DNA of 64,000 nt from Shinella sumterensis (GCF_004514425.2 NZ_MYFN02000015.1:1-64000); one strand, 5' to 3'. Shown: positions 37,370-47,119, numbered from the stretch's first letter. Numbers and translations are program-made. The notes: generated by a model from the sequence alone, not told the origin.

Positions 37370-39682
37370 TCAGATCAGCTTGTCGAGTGTTAGAGGCAGG
37401 TCGCGCAAGCGTTTGCCTGTTGCATTGAAGACCGCGTTGGCAATGGCCGCCGCCACGCCGGTCGTTCCAATTTCGCCGATCCCGCGCGCCCCCAGCGGTG
37501 CGCGCGGATCGGGGATGTCGGTCCACAAGACATCGATGTCAGGCACGTCGAGATGCACCGGCACATGATAGTCGGCCAGAGACGTGCTCATGATACGGCC
37601 GGTCCGTTCGTCGAGCAGGGTCTCCTCGGTCAAGGCCATGCCGAGGCCCATGATCATGCCGCCCTTGAACTGGCTTGCCGCCGTCTTGGCGTTCAGGATG
37701 CGACCGCAATCGAAGGCTCCGACCAGACGGTCCACGCGGATTTCGCCCGTGACGTCGCTGACACGCAGTTCGCAGAAGATCGCGGAAGTGCTGTGCATCG
37801 AGAATTTGAGAATCTCCAGCGGCGCGCCGCTTTCCCCGATCGCGCTCAGTTCGCTTCGACCGGCGCGGCGCAGGATGGAGGTGAAGCTTTCGTGGCGGGC
37901 CGGATCGTCGACGCTGCGCAAGCCGCCGTCGGCGAACTCGACCTCGCTCGGCTTGAGGCCCGCCAGCGGCGTGTCGTTGCCAGCCAGCCGCATGAGTTGA
38001 ACCGCAAGCTTCCCGCTCGCCGCGCTGACGGCTGCCGCCAGCGAGGCCGTCTGCGACGACCCGCCGGCGAAGCTTGCGAAAGGCAGGCTTGAATCCCCGA
38101 TCGTCACCGTGACGCGATCGAGCGGGAGGCCCAGGCGATCGGCGGCGTGCTGTCGTTGGACCGTCGCGGTGCCCATACCCATTTCGTGCGCCGCACTGGC
38201 GACATGGGCGTCGCCGTTGCCGTCGATAGTGATCCGAGCGGATGTGCCCGGCATCCGCGTGAACGGAAAGGTGCCGCTCGCGCAGCCCATGCCGATCAGC
38301 CACTCGCCTTCACGCCGGCTACCGGGCTCAGCCGTGCGCCGGCTCCAGCCGATGCGCGCCGCCCCGAGGTCATACGCCTCCATCATGGCGTTCTGCGAGT
38401 GCGGTGCCCCGCTCACGGCGTCGCGGGTCGCGGCATTGCGTCGGCGCAGTTCGATGGGGTCCATGCCGAGCGCGTGGGCCAGTTCGTCCATCGCGCACTC
38501 GATCGCGAAGGTGCCTGGCGTCTCACCTGGCCCCCTCATGAAGCTGTTCGCCAGCAGGTCGAGATCGACATAATGCTGGACGACATCGAAGCTCTCGCTG
38601 GCGTAGAGCGACCGACCGGTGAGGCTGAACCCTTCGTCGCAGACGCTGTGCCGCGGCTTGACGCCATAGCCGTGGTGCAGCAGCGCCTTGAGCCTGCCTT
38701 CTGCATCCGCGCCCAGCGCCACCCGCTGCTCGGTCCGCATGCGCCCGCCCACCAGCCGGTGCATGCTGGCGCGTGAGAGGGTGACACGCACCGGACGACC
38801 CGCGAGCTTTGCGGCGGCCGCGCCGAGGATCTGGTGATCCCACATGGCCTTCGCGCCGAACCCGCCACCGACATAGGGCGAGCTCACATGTACCTCGTCC
38901 GCCTTCAGCCCGAAGACCTTCGCGAGCGAACCGGCGGTGGCGTTTATCATCTGGGTCGCGTCGTGAACGATCAGCTTGCCATCCCGCCAGACAATCGTCG
39001 CGGCATGAGGCTCGATCGGATTATGGTTCTCCCAAGGCGTCTTATAGACGGCGTCAACCTTGAAGGCCGCCTCGGCGAGCTTCCTGCGTGCATCGCCCTT
39101 GTCCAGGCGGTTGCGCTCGACGAGGATCGACTCCGGCGTATAGGCGCTGTTCTTGCCCTCCTCGAACCGGGTACGGGCCGGTGCGGAGGCATAGCGCACG
39201 CGGACCAAGGTGGCCGCGTGATCGGCCTGCTCGCGCGTCTCGGCGAGGACCACCGCAACAACCTGACCGTTCCAGCGGATCTCGGGGTCCTGCATGATCG
39301 GCAGTGTGTGGTTGCCGGCAGCCTTGAGGTTGGTCAGTCCCACGGTCGGCGGAACACCCAATTTGGGCGTGTTGCGGTAGGTCATGACCAGCGCGACGCC
39401 GGGCGCCGCTTCGGCTGCGGACACGTCCAGGTCGGCGATGTTGCCGCGGGCGATCGTGGAATGGACGAAGGCGGCGTAGAGGAGATCGTCCATCGGAACT
39501 TCCGCGGCGAACTGCGCCGCCCCGCGGACCTTATCGGGCCCGTCGACACGCGACTGCTGCCTTCCGAGCGCGACACGCTTGTCGATCAGCGGATCCGGGG
39601 TGCCACCGGGCAACCAGCTCGCCGGGACATGGCCAAGGACAGCGCGCACGCCGCCGACGATGGCATTCTGCAACTTGGTCAT
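37370..39682 (-). CDS. Molybdenum-binding subunit of a second xanthine-dehydrogenase-family enzyme
   Basis: A 770-residue large subunit with RVDGPDKVRGAAQFAAEVPM near the start, SPYVGGGFGAKAMWDH, MRGPGETPGTFAIECAMDEL, AAHEMGMGTATVQRQ and the C-terminal GARGIGEIGTTGVAAAIANA with the catalytic Glu. ATG 39682 overlaps the FAD-subunit stop (ATGA); the open frame to 39862 lies in the neighbouring gene. Paralogous to 32582-34762 but clearly divergent. It belongs to a MarR-led operon; the substrate is unknown. Confidence 0.92.
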   Translation of the reverse strand: MTKLQNAIVGGVRAVLGHVPASWLPGGTPDPLIDKRVALGRQQSRVDGPDKVRGAAQFAAEVPMDDLLYAAFVHSTIARGNIADLDVSAAEAAPGVALVMTYRNTPKLGVPPTVGLTNLKAAGNHTLPIMQDPEIRWNGQVVAVVLAETREQADHAATLVRVRYASAPARTRFEEGKNSAYTPESILVERNRLDKGDARRKLAEAAFKVDAVYKTPWENHNPIEPHAATIVWRDGKLIVHDATQMINATAGSLAKVFGLKADEVHVSSPYVGGGFGAKAMWDHQILGAAAAKLAGRPVRVTLSRASMHRLVGGRMRTEQRVALGADAEGRLKALLHHGYGVKPRHSVCDEGFSLTGRSLYASESFDVVQHYVDLDLLANSFMRGPGETPGTFAIECAMDELAHALGMDPIELRRRNAATRDAVSGAPHSQNAMMEAYDLGAARIGWSRRTAEPGSRREGEWLIGMGCASGTFPFTRMPGTSARITIDGNGDAHVASAAHEMGMGTATVQRQHAADRLGLPLDRVTVTIGDSSLPFASFAGGSSQTASLAAAVSAASGKLAVQLMRLAGNDTPLAGLKPSEVEFADGGLRSVDDPARHESFTSILRRAGRSELSAIGESGAPLEILKFSMHSTSAIFCELRVSDVTGEIRVDRLVGAFDCGRILNAKTAASQFKGGMIMGLGMALTEETLLDERTGRIMSTSLADYHVPVHLDVPDIDVLWTDIPDPRAPLGARGIGEIGTTGVAAAIANAVFNATGKRLRDLPLTLDKLI

Positions 39683-40665
39683 TGGTGTGCTCCTGCGAGC
39701 GCGGCCAGCAGAGCGACTACCGTTCGTTCGACAAGGACAATCTTGAAAGCGTTGCCCGACAGCGGCTGCGCGTCGGCAAGTTCTTCGCGGATTGCGGCTA
39801 GGAAAGCCTCTTCGGTCGGCGCAACGCCGATCAGCGCCGCTTCCGCCCGCGCCGCCCGCCATGGCCTGGCGGCGACACCGCCGAGCGCAATCCGGGCTTC
39901 GGTAACGCGTCCATCCGTCAGCGCCAGGCCGCCTGCGACGGAGATCAGTGCGAAAGCGTAGCTGGAGCGATCGCGGACCTTGCGATATTCGGAATGCGTG
40001 ACTGCGTCCGAAGGCGGCGGCAGTTCAACGCCGGTGATCAACTCTCCCGGTTTCAGCACGGTCTCGATGTGTGGGGAGGCGTTCGGCAGAACGTGAAAAT
40101 CCGTTAGCCGGATCGATCGCTTACCGTCGGGGCCGGAGAGATGGATCAAGGCATCGAGCATGGCAAGCGCAACGCACATGTCGGAAGGGTGCGTTGCGAC
40201 GCACTGGTCCGACGCACCCAGGATTGCATGATAGCGATTGAACCCATCGAGTGCGTCGCAGCCGGTGCCCGGCTGCCGCTTATTGCAGCGTGCGCCCTCG
40301 ACATCGTAAAAATACATGCAACGCGTACGCTGGAGGATATTGCCCCCGACCGTCGCCATGTTGCGGATCTGTGCGGAGGCGCCGGCGAGCAGCGCGCGTG
40401 AAAGCACGGGATAGCGGCGGCGTACGAGCGGGTGTGCGGCAAGGGCGGCGTTGCGAACCGACGCGTCGATCAGCAGCCCGCCGCCGTCGCTTTGGCGGAT
40501 GGCGCCATCCAGCCGGCTGACATCCACCAGTTCGCTTGCCTGTTCGACATTCTGGCGCAGCAGATCGACGATGTTGGTTCCACCGCCTAGAAACCTGGCG
40601 CCTCTTCGGGCGCGCGCCACGGCATCGGCTCGATCCGCCGCGCGGATATATTCGAACGTCCTCAT
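39679..40665 (-). CDS. FAD-binding subunit of the second enzyme
   Basis: A 328-residue medium subunit: FAD-site ARFLGGGTNIVDLLRQNVE near residue 23, ATVGGNILQRTRCMYFYD and the Cys-rich ARCNKRQPGTGCDALDG segment. Overlaps both neighbours by ATGA. Same subunit order (Fe-S, FAD, Mo on the minus strand) as the PaoABC-like operon 5 kb away, which points to an old duplication or two independent acquisitions of one enzyme type. Confidence 0.92.
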   Translation of the reverse strand: MRTFEYIRAADRADAVARARRGARFLGGGTNIVDLLRQNVEQASELVDVSRLDGAIRQSDGGGLLIDASVRNAALAAHPLVRRRYPVLSRALLAGASAQIRNMATVGGNILQRTRCMYFYDVEGARCNKRQPGTGCDALDGFNRYHAILGASDQCVATHPSDMCVALAMLDALIHLSGPDGKRSIRLTDFHVLPNASPHIETVLKPGELITGVELPPPSDAVTHSEYRKVRDRSSYAFALISVAGGLALTDGRVTEARIALGGVAARPWRAARAEAALIGVAPTEEAFLAAIREELADAQPLSGNAFKIVLVERTVVALLAALAGAHQ

Positions 40666-41171
40666 GCCGCGGTCTCCCTCAGCATGTGCTCGATCGCTTC
40701 AACAATGCCATTATGCGCGCCGCAGCGACAGAGATTGCCGCTCATGCGCTCGCGGATCTCCGCGCGCGTCACCGGGGGCGGACTTGCGGCAATATCGCGG
40801 GTCACGTAGCTGGGGTCGCCCCGCCGTAGCTCGTCCGCCATGGCGATCGCCGAGCAGATCTGACCCGGGGTGCAATAGCCGCATTGGAGGCCGTCATATT
40901 CAACGAAGGCTTGCTGCAGCATATGCAGATCGTCGCCCTCACCGGCGAGGCCCTCAATCGTCCGGACGTCGCTCCCCTCCGCCTGCGCGGCGAGCGTGAG
41001 ACAGGATAAAACGCGATTGCCATCGAGTAGAACCGTGCAAGCGCCGCAGGCGCCCTGGTCGCATCCCTTCTTGGTGCCGGTGAGGTGGAGATGCTCGCGC
41101 AACAGGTCGAGCAGCGATACCCGCGCATCATCGGGCGGTGAAACTTCCGTGCCGTTTACCCGTATCGTCAT
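40662..41171 (-). CDS. [2Fe-2S] subunit of the second enzyme
   Basis: A 169-residue subunit with KKGCDQGACGACTVLLDG, CGYCTPGQICSAI and CRCGAHNGI cluster motifs. I chose ATG 41171, preceded by GGAG at seven bases; the longer frame to 41201 has no ribosome site. Unlike the neighbouring operon's subunit it has no Tat signal, so this enzyme is cytoplasmic. Confidence 0.92.
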   Translation of the reverse strand: MTIRVNGTEVSPPDDARVSLLDLLREHLHLTGTKKGCDQGACGACTVLLDGNRVLSCLTLAAQAEGSDVRTIEGLAGEGDDLHMLQQAFVEYDGLQCGYCTPGQICSAIAMADELRRGDPSYVTRDIAASPPPVTRAEIRERMSGNLCRCGAHNGIVEAIEHMLRETAA

Positions 41172-41243
41172 GACTTCGCTCCATCTGCTGTGCCATGCCA
41201 ATCGTGCGGCACATTTAACAAGATATGACGAAGTTCGGACTAC

Positions 41244-41693
41244 TCAACTGTCGTTGTAGACGATTTTTGTGATCATCGCGATGAATTGATCTCGTTCATC
41301 GGGCGAAAGGCGAGAAAGCATCAGCATATGCATCTGTCGATAGGCCTCGACCTGGGCCTGCGCATATATCGCGCCGGATTCGCTCAGGGTAAGGGCCACC
41401 GCCCGGCGATCGGCTTCAATACGCTCGCGCTTCAGGAAACCGCGCTTTACGAGGCGGTCCGTGGCCGACGAAAGCGTCGTGGTGGGTACGGCAAGAAATC
41501 TCGCAACATCGGTCGGGCCACAACCAGCATGCTCTGCAACGTAGAGGAGCACCGCCTTGTCGAGCTCGGCAAGTGGCCGCTCGGACCGCAACGCGTCGGC
41601 AAGCTTGTATCGGCGTGCAAAGGTCTCGAACGCGGTGCCGAGCGCGGCGAGTTGGTCTTCTGTCGGGTCACTCATGCTCCCCACATATCGCAT
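41244..41693 (-). CDS. MarR-family transcriptional regulator
   Basis: A 149-residue winged-helix regulator (start MRYVGSMSDPTEDQ, with GAGG five bases before ATG 41693). Core features are AELDKAVLLYVAEHAGCGPTDVARFL, the recognition part TTTLSSATDRLVKRGFLKRE and the wing ADRRAVALTLSESG. It lies 72 bases upstream of the three-subunit molybdenum enzyme and in the same direction, so it probably controls that operon and itself. Confidence 0.88.
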   Translation of the reverse strand: MRYVGSMSDPTEDQLAALGTAFETFARRYKLADALRSERPLAELDKAVLLYVAEHAGCGPTDVARFLAVPTTTLSSATDRLVKRGFLKRERIEADRRAVALTLSESGAIYAQAQVEAYRQMHMLMLSRLSPDERDQFIAMITKIVYNDS

Positions 41694-41882
41694 CTCGACC
41701 TCAATTGGATAGTCGTGACTGCGCAAGAGCAATCCGCCGAATAGCGGGCTTACGCGGACCGGCGACAACGCTCTACGGCAGCGAGCGCTAAGCACGACCG
41801 TTCGGGGTCATTCGCAGGCTGCTGGCGAGGATGTCGTTTGCCGGCTTGCTGGCGTTGGCGCAGCCAAAAATCTGGTTGCCCT

Positions 41883-42227
41883 TCATTTGCGCACAGGCTT
41901 AGGGCGCTCTTTTTCCGCTCCCCAGAAAGAAAGCCGCGCGTCTGGCGCTTCCTTGTGAACCGCAATCCGCATATGAGTCCGAAGCTCCTTGCGGAAACGC
42001 GAGGCGTTGCGTGCTCCCCATACGCCGACGAAGTAATCCCCGGACGCATCGTTCTTGAAGACTGCCGCCCCGCCAAAGGTGGAAGACAGGCCACCCTCGC
42101 CAATGACACCTCCGTTACCGTAAACCGCAACAACGCAATCCAGCGGCGCAACGCTGACCACTGTATTACCGGACGGGCCGAAACCCGCGCTTCTGAAAAG
42201 GTAGACGGGCCAAGGAGAAGTCATCAT
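41883..42227 (-). CDS. Hypothetical protein
   Basis: A 114-residue product starting MMTSPWPVYLFRSAGFG that I do not recognise. It is Gly-rich in the first half and charged at the end (FWGAEKERPKPVRK); no membrane helix or known motif. Reasons to believe it: residue usage looks protein-like, and its ATG overlaps the stop of the AraC reading frame upstream (ATGA-type junction), suggesting the pair was once one operon. The opposite strand also has a long frame but of lower quality. Confidence 0.5.
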   Translation of the reverse strand: MMTSPWPVYLFRSAGFGPSGNTVVSVAPLDCVVAVYGNGGVIGEGGLSSTFGGAAVFKNDASGDYFVGVWGARNASRFRKELRTHMRIAVHKEAPDARLSFWGAEKERPKPVRK

Positions 42228-42480
42228 TCCCAAAGCATATCTCCGTCATCGGAGACCACAAGCGCCTGATGTAACGTGGTCGACACGACCCAGTCTTCCG
42301 AGGCTGCGTTCGCGCGAGCATCAGATAACGTCAGCCCATATCGCCGGCTGAACGCGTGGATGAAATAGGAGATGTCACCGAAGCCGACTCGAGTGCGATC
42401 GCGCTAACAGTCCGGCCCGTGAATTGACGATCGATCAGCCGCCTATGTGAAGGCGATCCAGCGCTCACGCCCGTATGGAA
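42224..42480 (-). pseudogene. AraC-family regulator remnant, C-terminal helix-turn-helix
   Basis: Read on the minus strand, RRLIDRQFTGRTVSAIALES is followed, after a frameshift near 42393, by GFGDISYFIHAFSRRYGLTL and ends VVSDDGDMLWE at TGA 42226-42224. That is the second helix-turn-helix of AraC proteins. The rest of the gene upstream of about 42480 is not recognisable. The frameshift and missing N-terminus make it non-functional. Confidence 0.75.
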
Positions 42481-42591
42481 CATCGGGCGAATAATCGACG
42501 TCAGAAAATGCCGGCGTGGCGCTGAATCCGGGAAATTCACTTCTTTCTCGATCCTGAGCAGCGACGCGGGATCGCCCACTTTTTGATCTGA

Positions 42592-44262
42592 TCAGCTGTT
42601 GCTCGCTGCGTTGAGGACGGCCTTGACCGAAGCTGTGGCAATGTCGTCGTCGATGCCGATTCCGAAGACCTTGCGGCCGTCGCGCGCGCGGCATTCCAGA
42701 TAGGCGACTGCCTGGGAATCTGTGCCGCGTTTCAGGGCATGTTCGTGGTAGTCGAGGATTTCCAGCGTGACGCCGCAACCCTCCTCCAGCGCGGAGACCG
42801 CACTGGAGATCAGGCCATTCCCGCGACCCGTGATCGCAATCTCGCGGCCCTTGTGCCGGATTCGCCCAACAAAGACGCGCTGCTTTCCGGCTCTGCGCGG
42901 GTTTCCATCCTGATATCCCACGAGCTCGAACGGCTGTGGCCCGGTCAGATTGTAAGCGTCTTCAAAGATCGACCAGATCATTGCCGCGGTGATTTCCTTG
43001 CCGGTATTGTCCGCGAACTCCTGGACACGCCGGCTGAGATCGATCTGTAGTGACCGGGGCAGTTTCAGGCCCTTGTCCTGCTCCACCACCCAGGCGATCC
43101 CCCCCTTGCCGGATTGGCTGTTGACACGAATGACAGCTTCGTATGTCTCTCCTATATCCGCCGGATCGACCGGCAGATAAGGCATCTCCCAAACTCCATC
43201 ATTGCGTTGGCCATGAGCGTCGAAACCCTTGCGGATCGCATCCTGATGCGAGCCCGAAAAGGCCGTGTGCACCAGCTCGCCGGCATAGGGGTGGCGCGGA
43301 TGTACCGGCAACCCGTTGCAATGCTCGACGGTCTTCACAACGTCGCGGATCGCGGGGAAATAGAGCTTCGGATCAATCCCCTGCGTATAGAAATTCAGTG
43401 CCAGCGTCACCAGGTCGACATTGCCGGTCCGCTCGCCGTTGCCGAACAGGCAGCCCTCGACGCGATCGGCCCCAGCCAGCATTGCCTGCTCGGCCGCAGC
43501 CACGGCCGTACCGCGGTCATTGTGAGGATGCACACTAATCACCACGGCCTCGCGGCGCGAGATGTTGCGGCAGAACCATTCAATCTGATCGGCATAAACG
43601 TTGGGCGTTGCCACCTCGACAGTTGCCGGCAGGTTGAGGATCACCGGTCGCTCCGGCGTTGGCTGCCAAACATCAAGCACACGTTCACAAATTTCGAGAG
43701 CGAAATCCGGCTCCGTAAAGCAAAAAGTTTCCGGCGAGTATTCGAAGGTCCATGTCGTCTCTTGCCGTTTAAGGCTTTCCTCCAGCATCGCAGTGACGCC
43801 GGTAACGGCCAGGTCTATGATCTCATGCCGCTCCATACCGAAGACGACGCGTCGAAACAGCGGAGCGGTTGCGTTATACAGGTGGACGATCGCCTGTTTC
43901 GCCCCATCCAGCGATGCAAAAGTTCGCGCGATCAGGTCTTTCCGCGACTGAGTCAGGACCTGGATCGTCACATCATCGGGGATCCGCGCCTCTTCGATCA
44001 GAGCGCGAACGAAGTCGAACTCGGTCTGGGACGCCGATGGAAAAGCGATCTCGATTTCCTTGAAGCCAGCAGACAGCAGCATGTCGTAAAAGCGCAGCTT
44101 GCGCTCGACATCCATTGGATCGGCGAGCGCCTGATTGCCATCGCGCAGATCGGTAGACAGCCATCGCGGCGGTTTCGTGAGCCGGTTGGATGGCCACGTT
44201 CGATCCCGCAGGTCGATAGGAGATACAAAAGGACGATATTTGGTTTCAGGATTGGTCAACAT
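42592..44262 (-). CDS. leuA: 2-isopropylmalate synthase
   Basis: A 556-residue enzyme of the long LeuA type that condenses acetyl-CoA with 2-oxoisovalerate, first step of leucine synthesis. N-terminal catalytic motif [11 protein letters not shown] near residue 38, the metal motif [15 protein letters not shown] with HxH, and the C-terminal regulatory domain with [21 protein letters not shown] are present. ATG 44262 gives the family start [12 protein letters not shown]. No leuB/C/D lies nearby, so this may be one of several copies or a paralogue with another oxo-acid substrate. Confidence 0.92.
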   Translation of the reverse strand: MLTNPETKYRPFVSPIDLRDRTWPSNRLTKPPRWLSTDLRDGNQALADPMDVERKLRFYDMLLSAGFKEIEIAFPSASQTEFDFVRALIEEARIPDDVTIQVLTQSRKDLIARTFASLDGAKQAIVHLYNATAPLFRRVVFGMERHEIIDLAVTGVTAMLEESLKRQETTWTFEYSPETFCFTEPDFALEICERVLDVWQPTPERPVILNLPATVEVATPNVYADQIEWFCRNISRREAVVISVHPHNDRGTAVAAAEQAMLAGADRVEGCLFGNGERTGNVDLVTLALNFYTQGIDPKLYFPAIRDVVKTVEHCNGLPVHPRHPYAGELVHTAFSGSHQDAIRKGFDAHGQRNDGVWEMPYLPVDPADIGETYEAVIRVNSQSGKGGIAWVVEQDKGLKLPRSLQIDLSRRVQEFADNTGKEITAAMIWSIFEDAYNLTGPQPFELVGYQDGNPRRAGKQRVFVGRIRHKGREIAITGRGNGLISSAVSALEEGCGVTLEILDYHEHALKRGTDSQAVAYLECRARDGRKVFGIGIDDDIATASVKAVLNAASNS

Positions 44263-44556
44263 GGCATGATCCGGTGCGGTGCGATTTGTAAAGGATTCGA
44301 CACGGCCGACTACGATCGCCGGGAAGCCGTCAGGCCCGGCGACCGCCGGTAAGTCGCAGCGCAACGGAAATCACCAACAAAAGGAGCGGGCGGGCCGCGC
44401 GTGCAACGACCACGCCGAACGCCGTGGAGTGCAGCGCTTGGATGCTGTCAATGAGACGGTTGCGGGTGAACACCTGGCGAAGAACTTTCTGTTGTTAGAT
44501 GGCTACCCTACTCGTTCCCAAAATGATATTCTAACGCAGGATGATCACTTATCGTC

Positions 44557-45315
44557 GTGAAAGGATCATTTTTGCAAAGCGGCGTAAACATCACGAACGA
44601 GATCGCCGTCATTACGCATGACGGACATCGCTTTTCGGGGCCGAAGCACACGCACGAACAGGCGCAGCTTCTCTACGCGGTCAGCGGGGTCGTATCGATC
44701 ACAACGGATGAGGGTACCTGGGTCGTCCCGCCAAGCCGGGCTGTCTGGCTTCCGCCCGGATTGGAGCACCAAACATCCAGCCATGCAGGCGTGCAATTCC
44801 GGTCACTTCTGATCGACACCAGCGAGATGCACGGTCTCCCCGGCGAATGCGTTGTCGTCGAGATCACGCCTCTCGTGCGGGAATTGATCCTGAAACTCGC
44901 CAACCTCGCCGAGAACCCGGCAAGTCGTGACAGGATAGACGCCATCGTCAGGTTGCTTCTGATGGAACTTTCCTTCCAATCAGTGCAGCCACTCAAGTTG
45001 CCGATTCCGAAGCATCCCGAGCTGGCGCAAATATGCGAGCAGTTCCGCAACGATTTGACGCAAGACCTTCCCATAGAAGCTGCGGCATCTCTGCTTCACA
45101 TGAGCAGAGCGACTTTTATGCGGCAGTTCAAGCGTGAAACCGGCATGAGTTTCGGGCACTGGCGCCAACAAGCCCGAATGCTCAATGCGTTGACCATGCT
45201 GGCGGAAGGAAGAAGCATCCTCGACGTTGCTTTTGAGTGCGGGTACAACAGCCCAAGCGCCTTTTCCGCCATGTTCCGCCGATCACTCGGATGCTCGCCC
45301 AGCGCTTATTTTTAA
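44557..45315 (+). CDS. AraC-family transcriptional regulator with cupin sensor
   Basis: A 252-residue regulator. Residues 1-140 form a cupin-type ligand domain (KHTHEQAQLLYAVSGVVSI, SRAVWLPPGLEHQT); the C-terminal 100 residues hold two helix-turn-helix motifs (SLLHMSRATFMRQFKRETG and ILDVAFECGYNSPSAFSAMF). GTG start at 44557; no strong ribosome site. It is divergent from leuA across 294 bases in which no operator is obvious. YhjD/RclR-like regulators of this type often control adjacent exporters. Confidence 0.88.
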   Translation: MKGSFLQSGVNITNEIAVITHDGHRFSGPKHTHEQAQLLYAVSGVVSITTDEGTWVVPPSRAVWLPPGLEHQTSSHAGVQFRSLLIDTSEMHGLPGECVVVEITPLVRELILKLANLAENPASRDRIDAIVRLLLMELSFQSVQPLKLPIPKHPELAQICEQFRNDLTQDLPIEAAASLLHMSRATFMRQFKRETGMSFGHWRQQARMLNALTMLAEGRSILDVAFECGYNSPSAFSAMFRRSLGCSPSAYF

Positions 45316-45380
45316 CTGCGCTCGCAGGCTCGCCCGCTCATCACTTCTACGAGGGCATAGAACCGTCTCAAAGCCTCGGG

Positions 45381-46331
45381 TCAATTGCGCCGAGGGGTCA
45401 ACATGATCACGGCGACACCGGCCAGGATCACCGAAATCCCGACCAAGGAAATCAGCGCCGGCTCTTCGCCGAGCACAATCCATCCAAGCAGGACGCCGAC
45501 GAGGGGATTGACGTAGGCAAAGGTCGAGGCGATGGCCGGCGGATAGAGTCTTATCACAGCGATATAGGCAAGCAGGCTGATCACGGAGCCGCATATGACC
45601 AGATAAAGAAAAGCGGCGATCTGGGAGAAGGATAGATCGACCGGCGGCGCAAGCGTGATACCGCTCGCCGAGCAGATGCCGGTCAGAACGATCGCCGCCG
45701 CGAGTGTCTGCAGCCCCGCGGCCCAGACCGGCGAAATCGTCTTGAACAATGGTTTCTGGATCAGGCTGCCGAGCGACCACGTCATGCCTGCGGCGCAAAG
45801 CACGAACGCCAGCCAGAGGGAATACCCGGTTTCGACGGATGCGTCGTTGGCCAGGACGACAGGTGGTCCAACGACAAGTACGAGACCCAGCAGGCCAAGG
45901 GCAAGGCCGGCAACGGTACCGTGCGACGGGCGCGTGCGCTCGATGATGCTGGAGATCAGCGTGGTCCATATCGGGATCACACCCATAGCCATGACAACGA
46001 AGCCGGACGCGGCGTGCCGCGAGGCGAGTGTGGCGAGCCCATTTCCGCCAACCCACATGAGGATGCCGGATACCGCGCAGATGACGAGTTCCCGGACGGA
46101 CAAGGCCGGGAGACGCTTCGTGCGGAACATCGCCAGCGCAATCAGCAGCGCGGATGCGGCCCATATGCGCCATGTTTGAAGTTGGAGCGGGGCGATGGCC
46201 GCGGGTCCGGTCACCGCAACCTTGACGGCAAAGTAGGTGCTGCCCCAGACGAGGTAGACGATCAGCAGATTGCCGATCCCACTCCATGACGCGCCGCGAG
46301 GTTGCTGCTGATCGATCGCGGCCACGATCAA
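45381..46331 (-). CDS. EamA/DMT-family transporter
   Basis: A 316-residue membrane protein with about ten transmembrane helices in two EamA repeats (LIVYLVWGSTYFAVKVAV in the first, LAYIAVIRLYPPAIASTFAYVNPLVGVLLG in the second). Such carriers usually export amino acids or metabolites. Its ATG overlaps the GntR stop (ATGA), making it the last gene of dadA-ridA-gntR-eamA. Export of surplus amino acid or oxo-acid is a reasonable but unproved role. Confidence 0.9.
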   Translation of the reverse strand: MIVAAIDQQQPRGASWSGIGNLLIVYLVWGSTYFAVKVAVTGPAAIAPLQLQTWRIWAASALLIALAMFRTKRLPALSVRELVICAVSGILMWVGGNGLATLASRHAASGFVVMAMGVIPIWTTLISSIIERTRPSHGTVAGLALGLLGLVLVVGPPVVLANDASVETGYSLWLAFVLCAAGMTWSLGSLIQKPLFKTISPVWAAGLQTLAAAIVLTGICSASGITLAPPVDLSFSQIAAFLYLVICGSVISLLAYIAVIRLYPPAIASTFAYVNPLVGVLLGWIVLGEEPALISLVGISVILAGVAVIMLTPRRN

Positions 46332-47095
46332 TCGTCCCGCATGAAGATGCGGGCCAGGCCTTCCTTCACCGTGTCCACGGCGTCCGTGGCGCTGATCCGG
46401 ATATGGTCCCCCATGAGGGTCGCTGCCGTCCTGCCGTCCCGCTTCAGCATCGCCTCGGCGATGTTGTTATGCTCCGTATAGGTCGTGGAGAGGCGGCGAT
46501 GTTTCTCGACCTCGATGTGCCGCACGAAGTGAATGCGCGTATTGATGCCTTCGATCATCTTGGCGAGTTCGGGATTGCGCGAGAGGTTTGCAATCCGCAT
46601 GTGGAACTCCTCATCTTTTGCGGTCAGGTCCGCGCTGGAAAGCGCATCCGCCATGGCCGATGTCTTCTGCCACCAGTCGGCCAAGGTCCTCAGCTCGAGA
46701 TCGGTTGCGTGTTCGGCCGCAAGCAATACGGCCCGCTCCTCGAGAAGAATTCGAACATCCGTGAGGTTGAGGATTTCCTCGACATCGAAGCCGCGGCAGA
46801 AAAAGCCGCGATTGAGCTGAAAGGTGATCAACCCTTCGGTGACCAGCCGCTGCAAGGCCTCGCGGATAGGACTGCGGCTCACCTGCATTCTGGCCGCCAG
46901 CTCAAGCTCGTTGATCCGCTCGTTCGGCTTGAACCGGTATTCCATCGCCATACGGCGGATTTCCTCATACACACGAGGTCCGGTCTTCGCAGGTTTCTGT
47001 GCCAACACGTCTTGATCCTTGGGGTTTCGGCGATAGGGCAACCGGACCAATGCGCTCATGCCATGCAACCTGTCAATCGGAACCGGCGCGGTCAT
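46328..47095 (-). CDS. GntR-family regulator (FCD/FadR subfamily)
   Basis: A 255-residue regulator: winged helix around residues 40-105 (RVYEEIRRMAMEYRF, RMQVSRSPIREALQRL) and an FCD ligand domain with the metal-type motif DEEFHMRIANLSRNPEL near 160. A second ATG at 47059 with AGG upstream may be the real start. It is the only regulator in the D-amino-acid gene set and the best candidate to bind the two ATTGTCGACAAT palindromes at the dadA/transporter promoter, a typical FadR-subfamily site. Confidence 0.9.
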   Translation of the reverse strand: MTAPVPIDRLHGMSALVRLPYRRNPKDQDVLAQKPAKTGPRVYEEIRRMAMEYRFKPNERINELELAARMQVSRSPIREALQRLVTEGLITFQLNRGFFCRGFDVEEILNLTDVRILLEERAVLLAAEHATDLELRTLADWWQKTSAMADALSSADLTAKDEEFHMRIANLSRNPELAKMIEGINTRIHFVRHIEVEKHRRLSTTYTEHNNIAEAMLKRDGRTAATLMGDHIRISATDAVDTVKEGLARIFMRDD

Positions 47096-47119
47096 GCTCT
47101 GAAGCCGCGCCGGCAGCTG

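Noticed and set aside
41694-41882. Possible extra gene between the MarR gene and the hypothetical gene
   Set aside because: Frames on both strands are shadows without ribosome sites or family resemblance.
43114-44352. 412-codon plus-strand frame
   Set aside because: Antisense to leuA, whose catalytic motifs are clear on the other strand.
44263-44556. Leucine attenuator or T-box before leuA
   Set aside because: No run of Leu codons in a short leader frame and no T-box-like sequence was seen in the gap.
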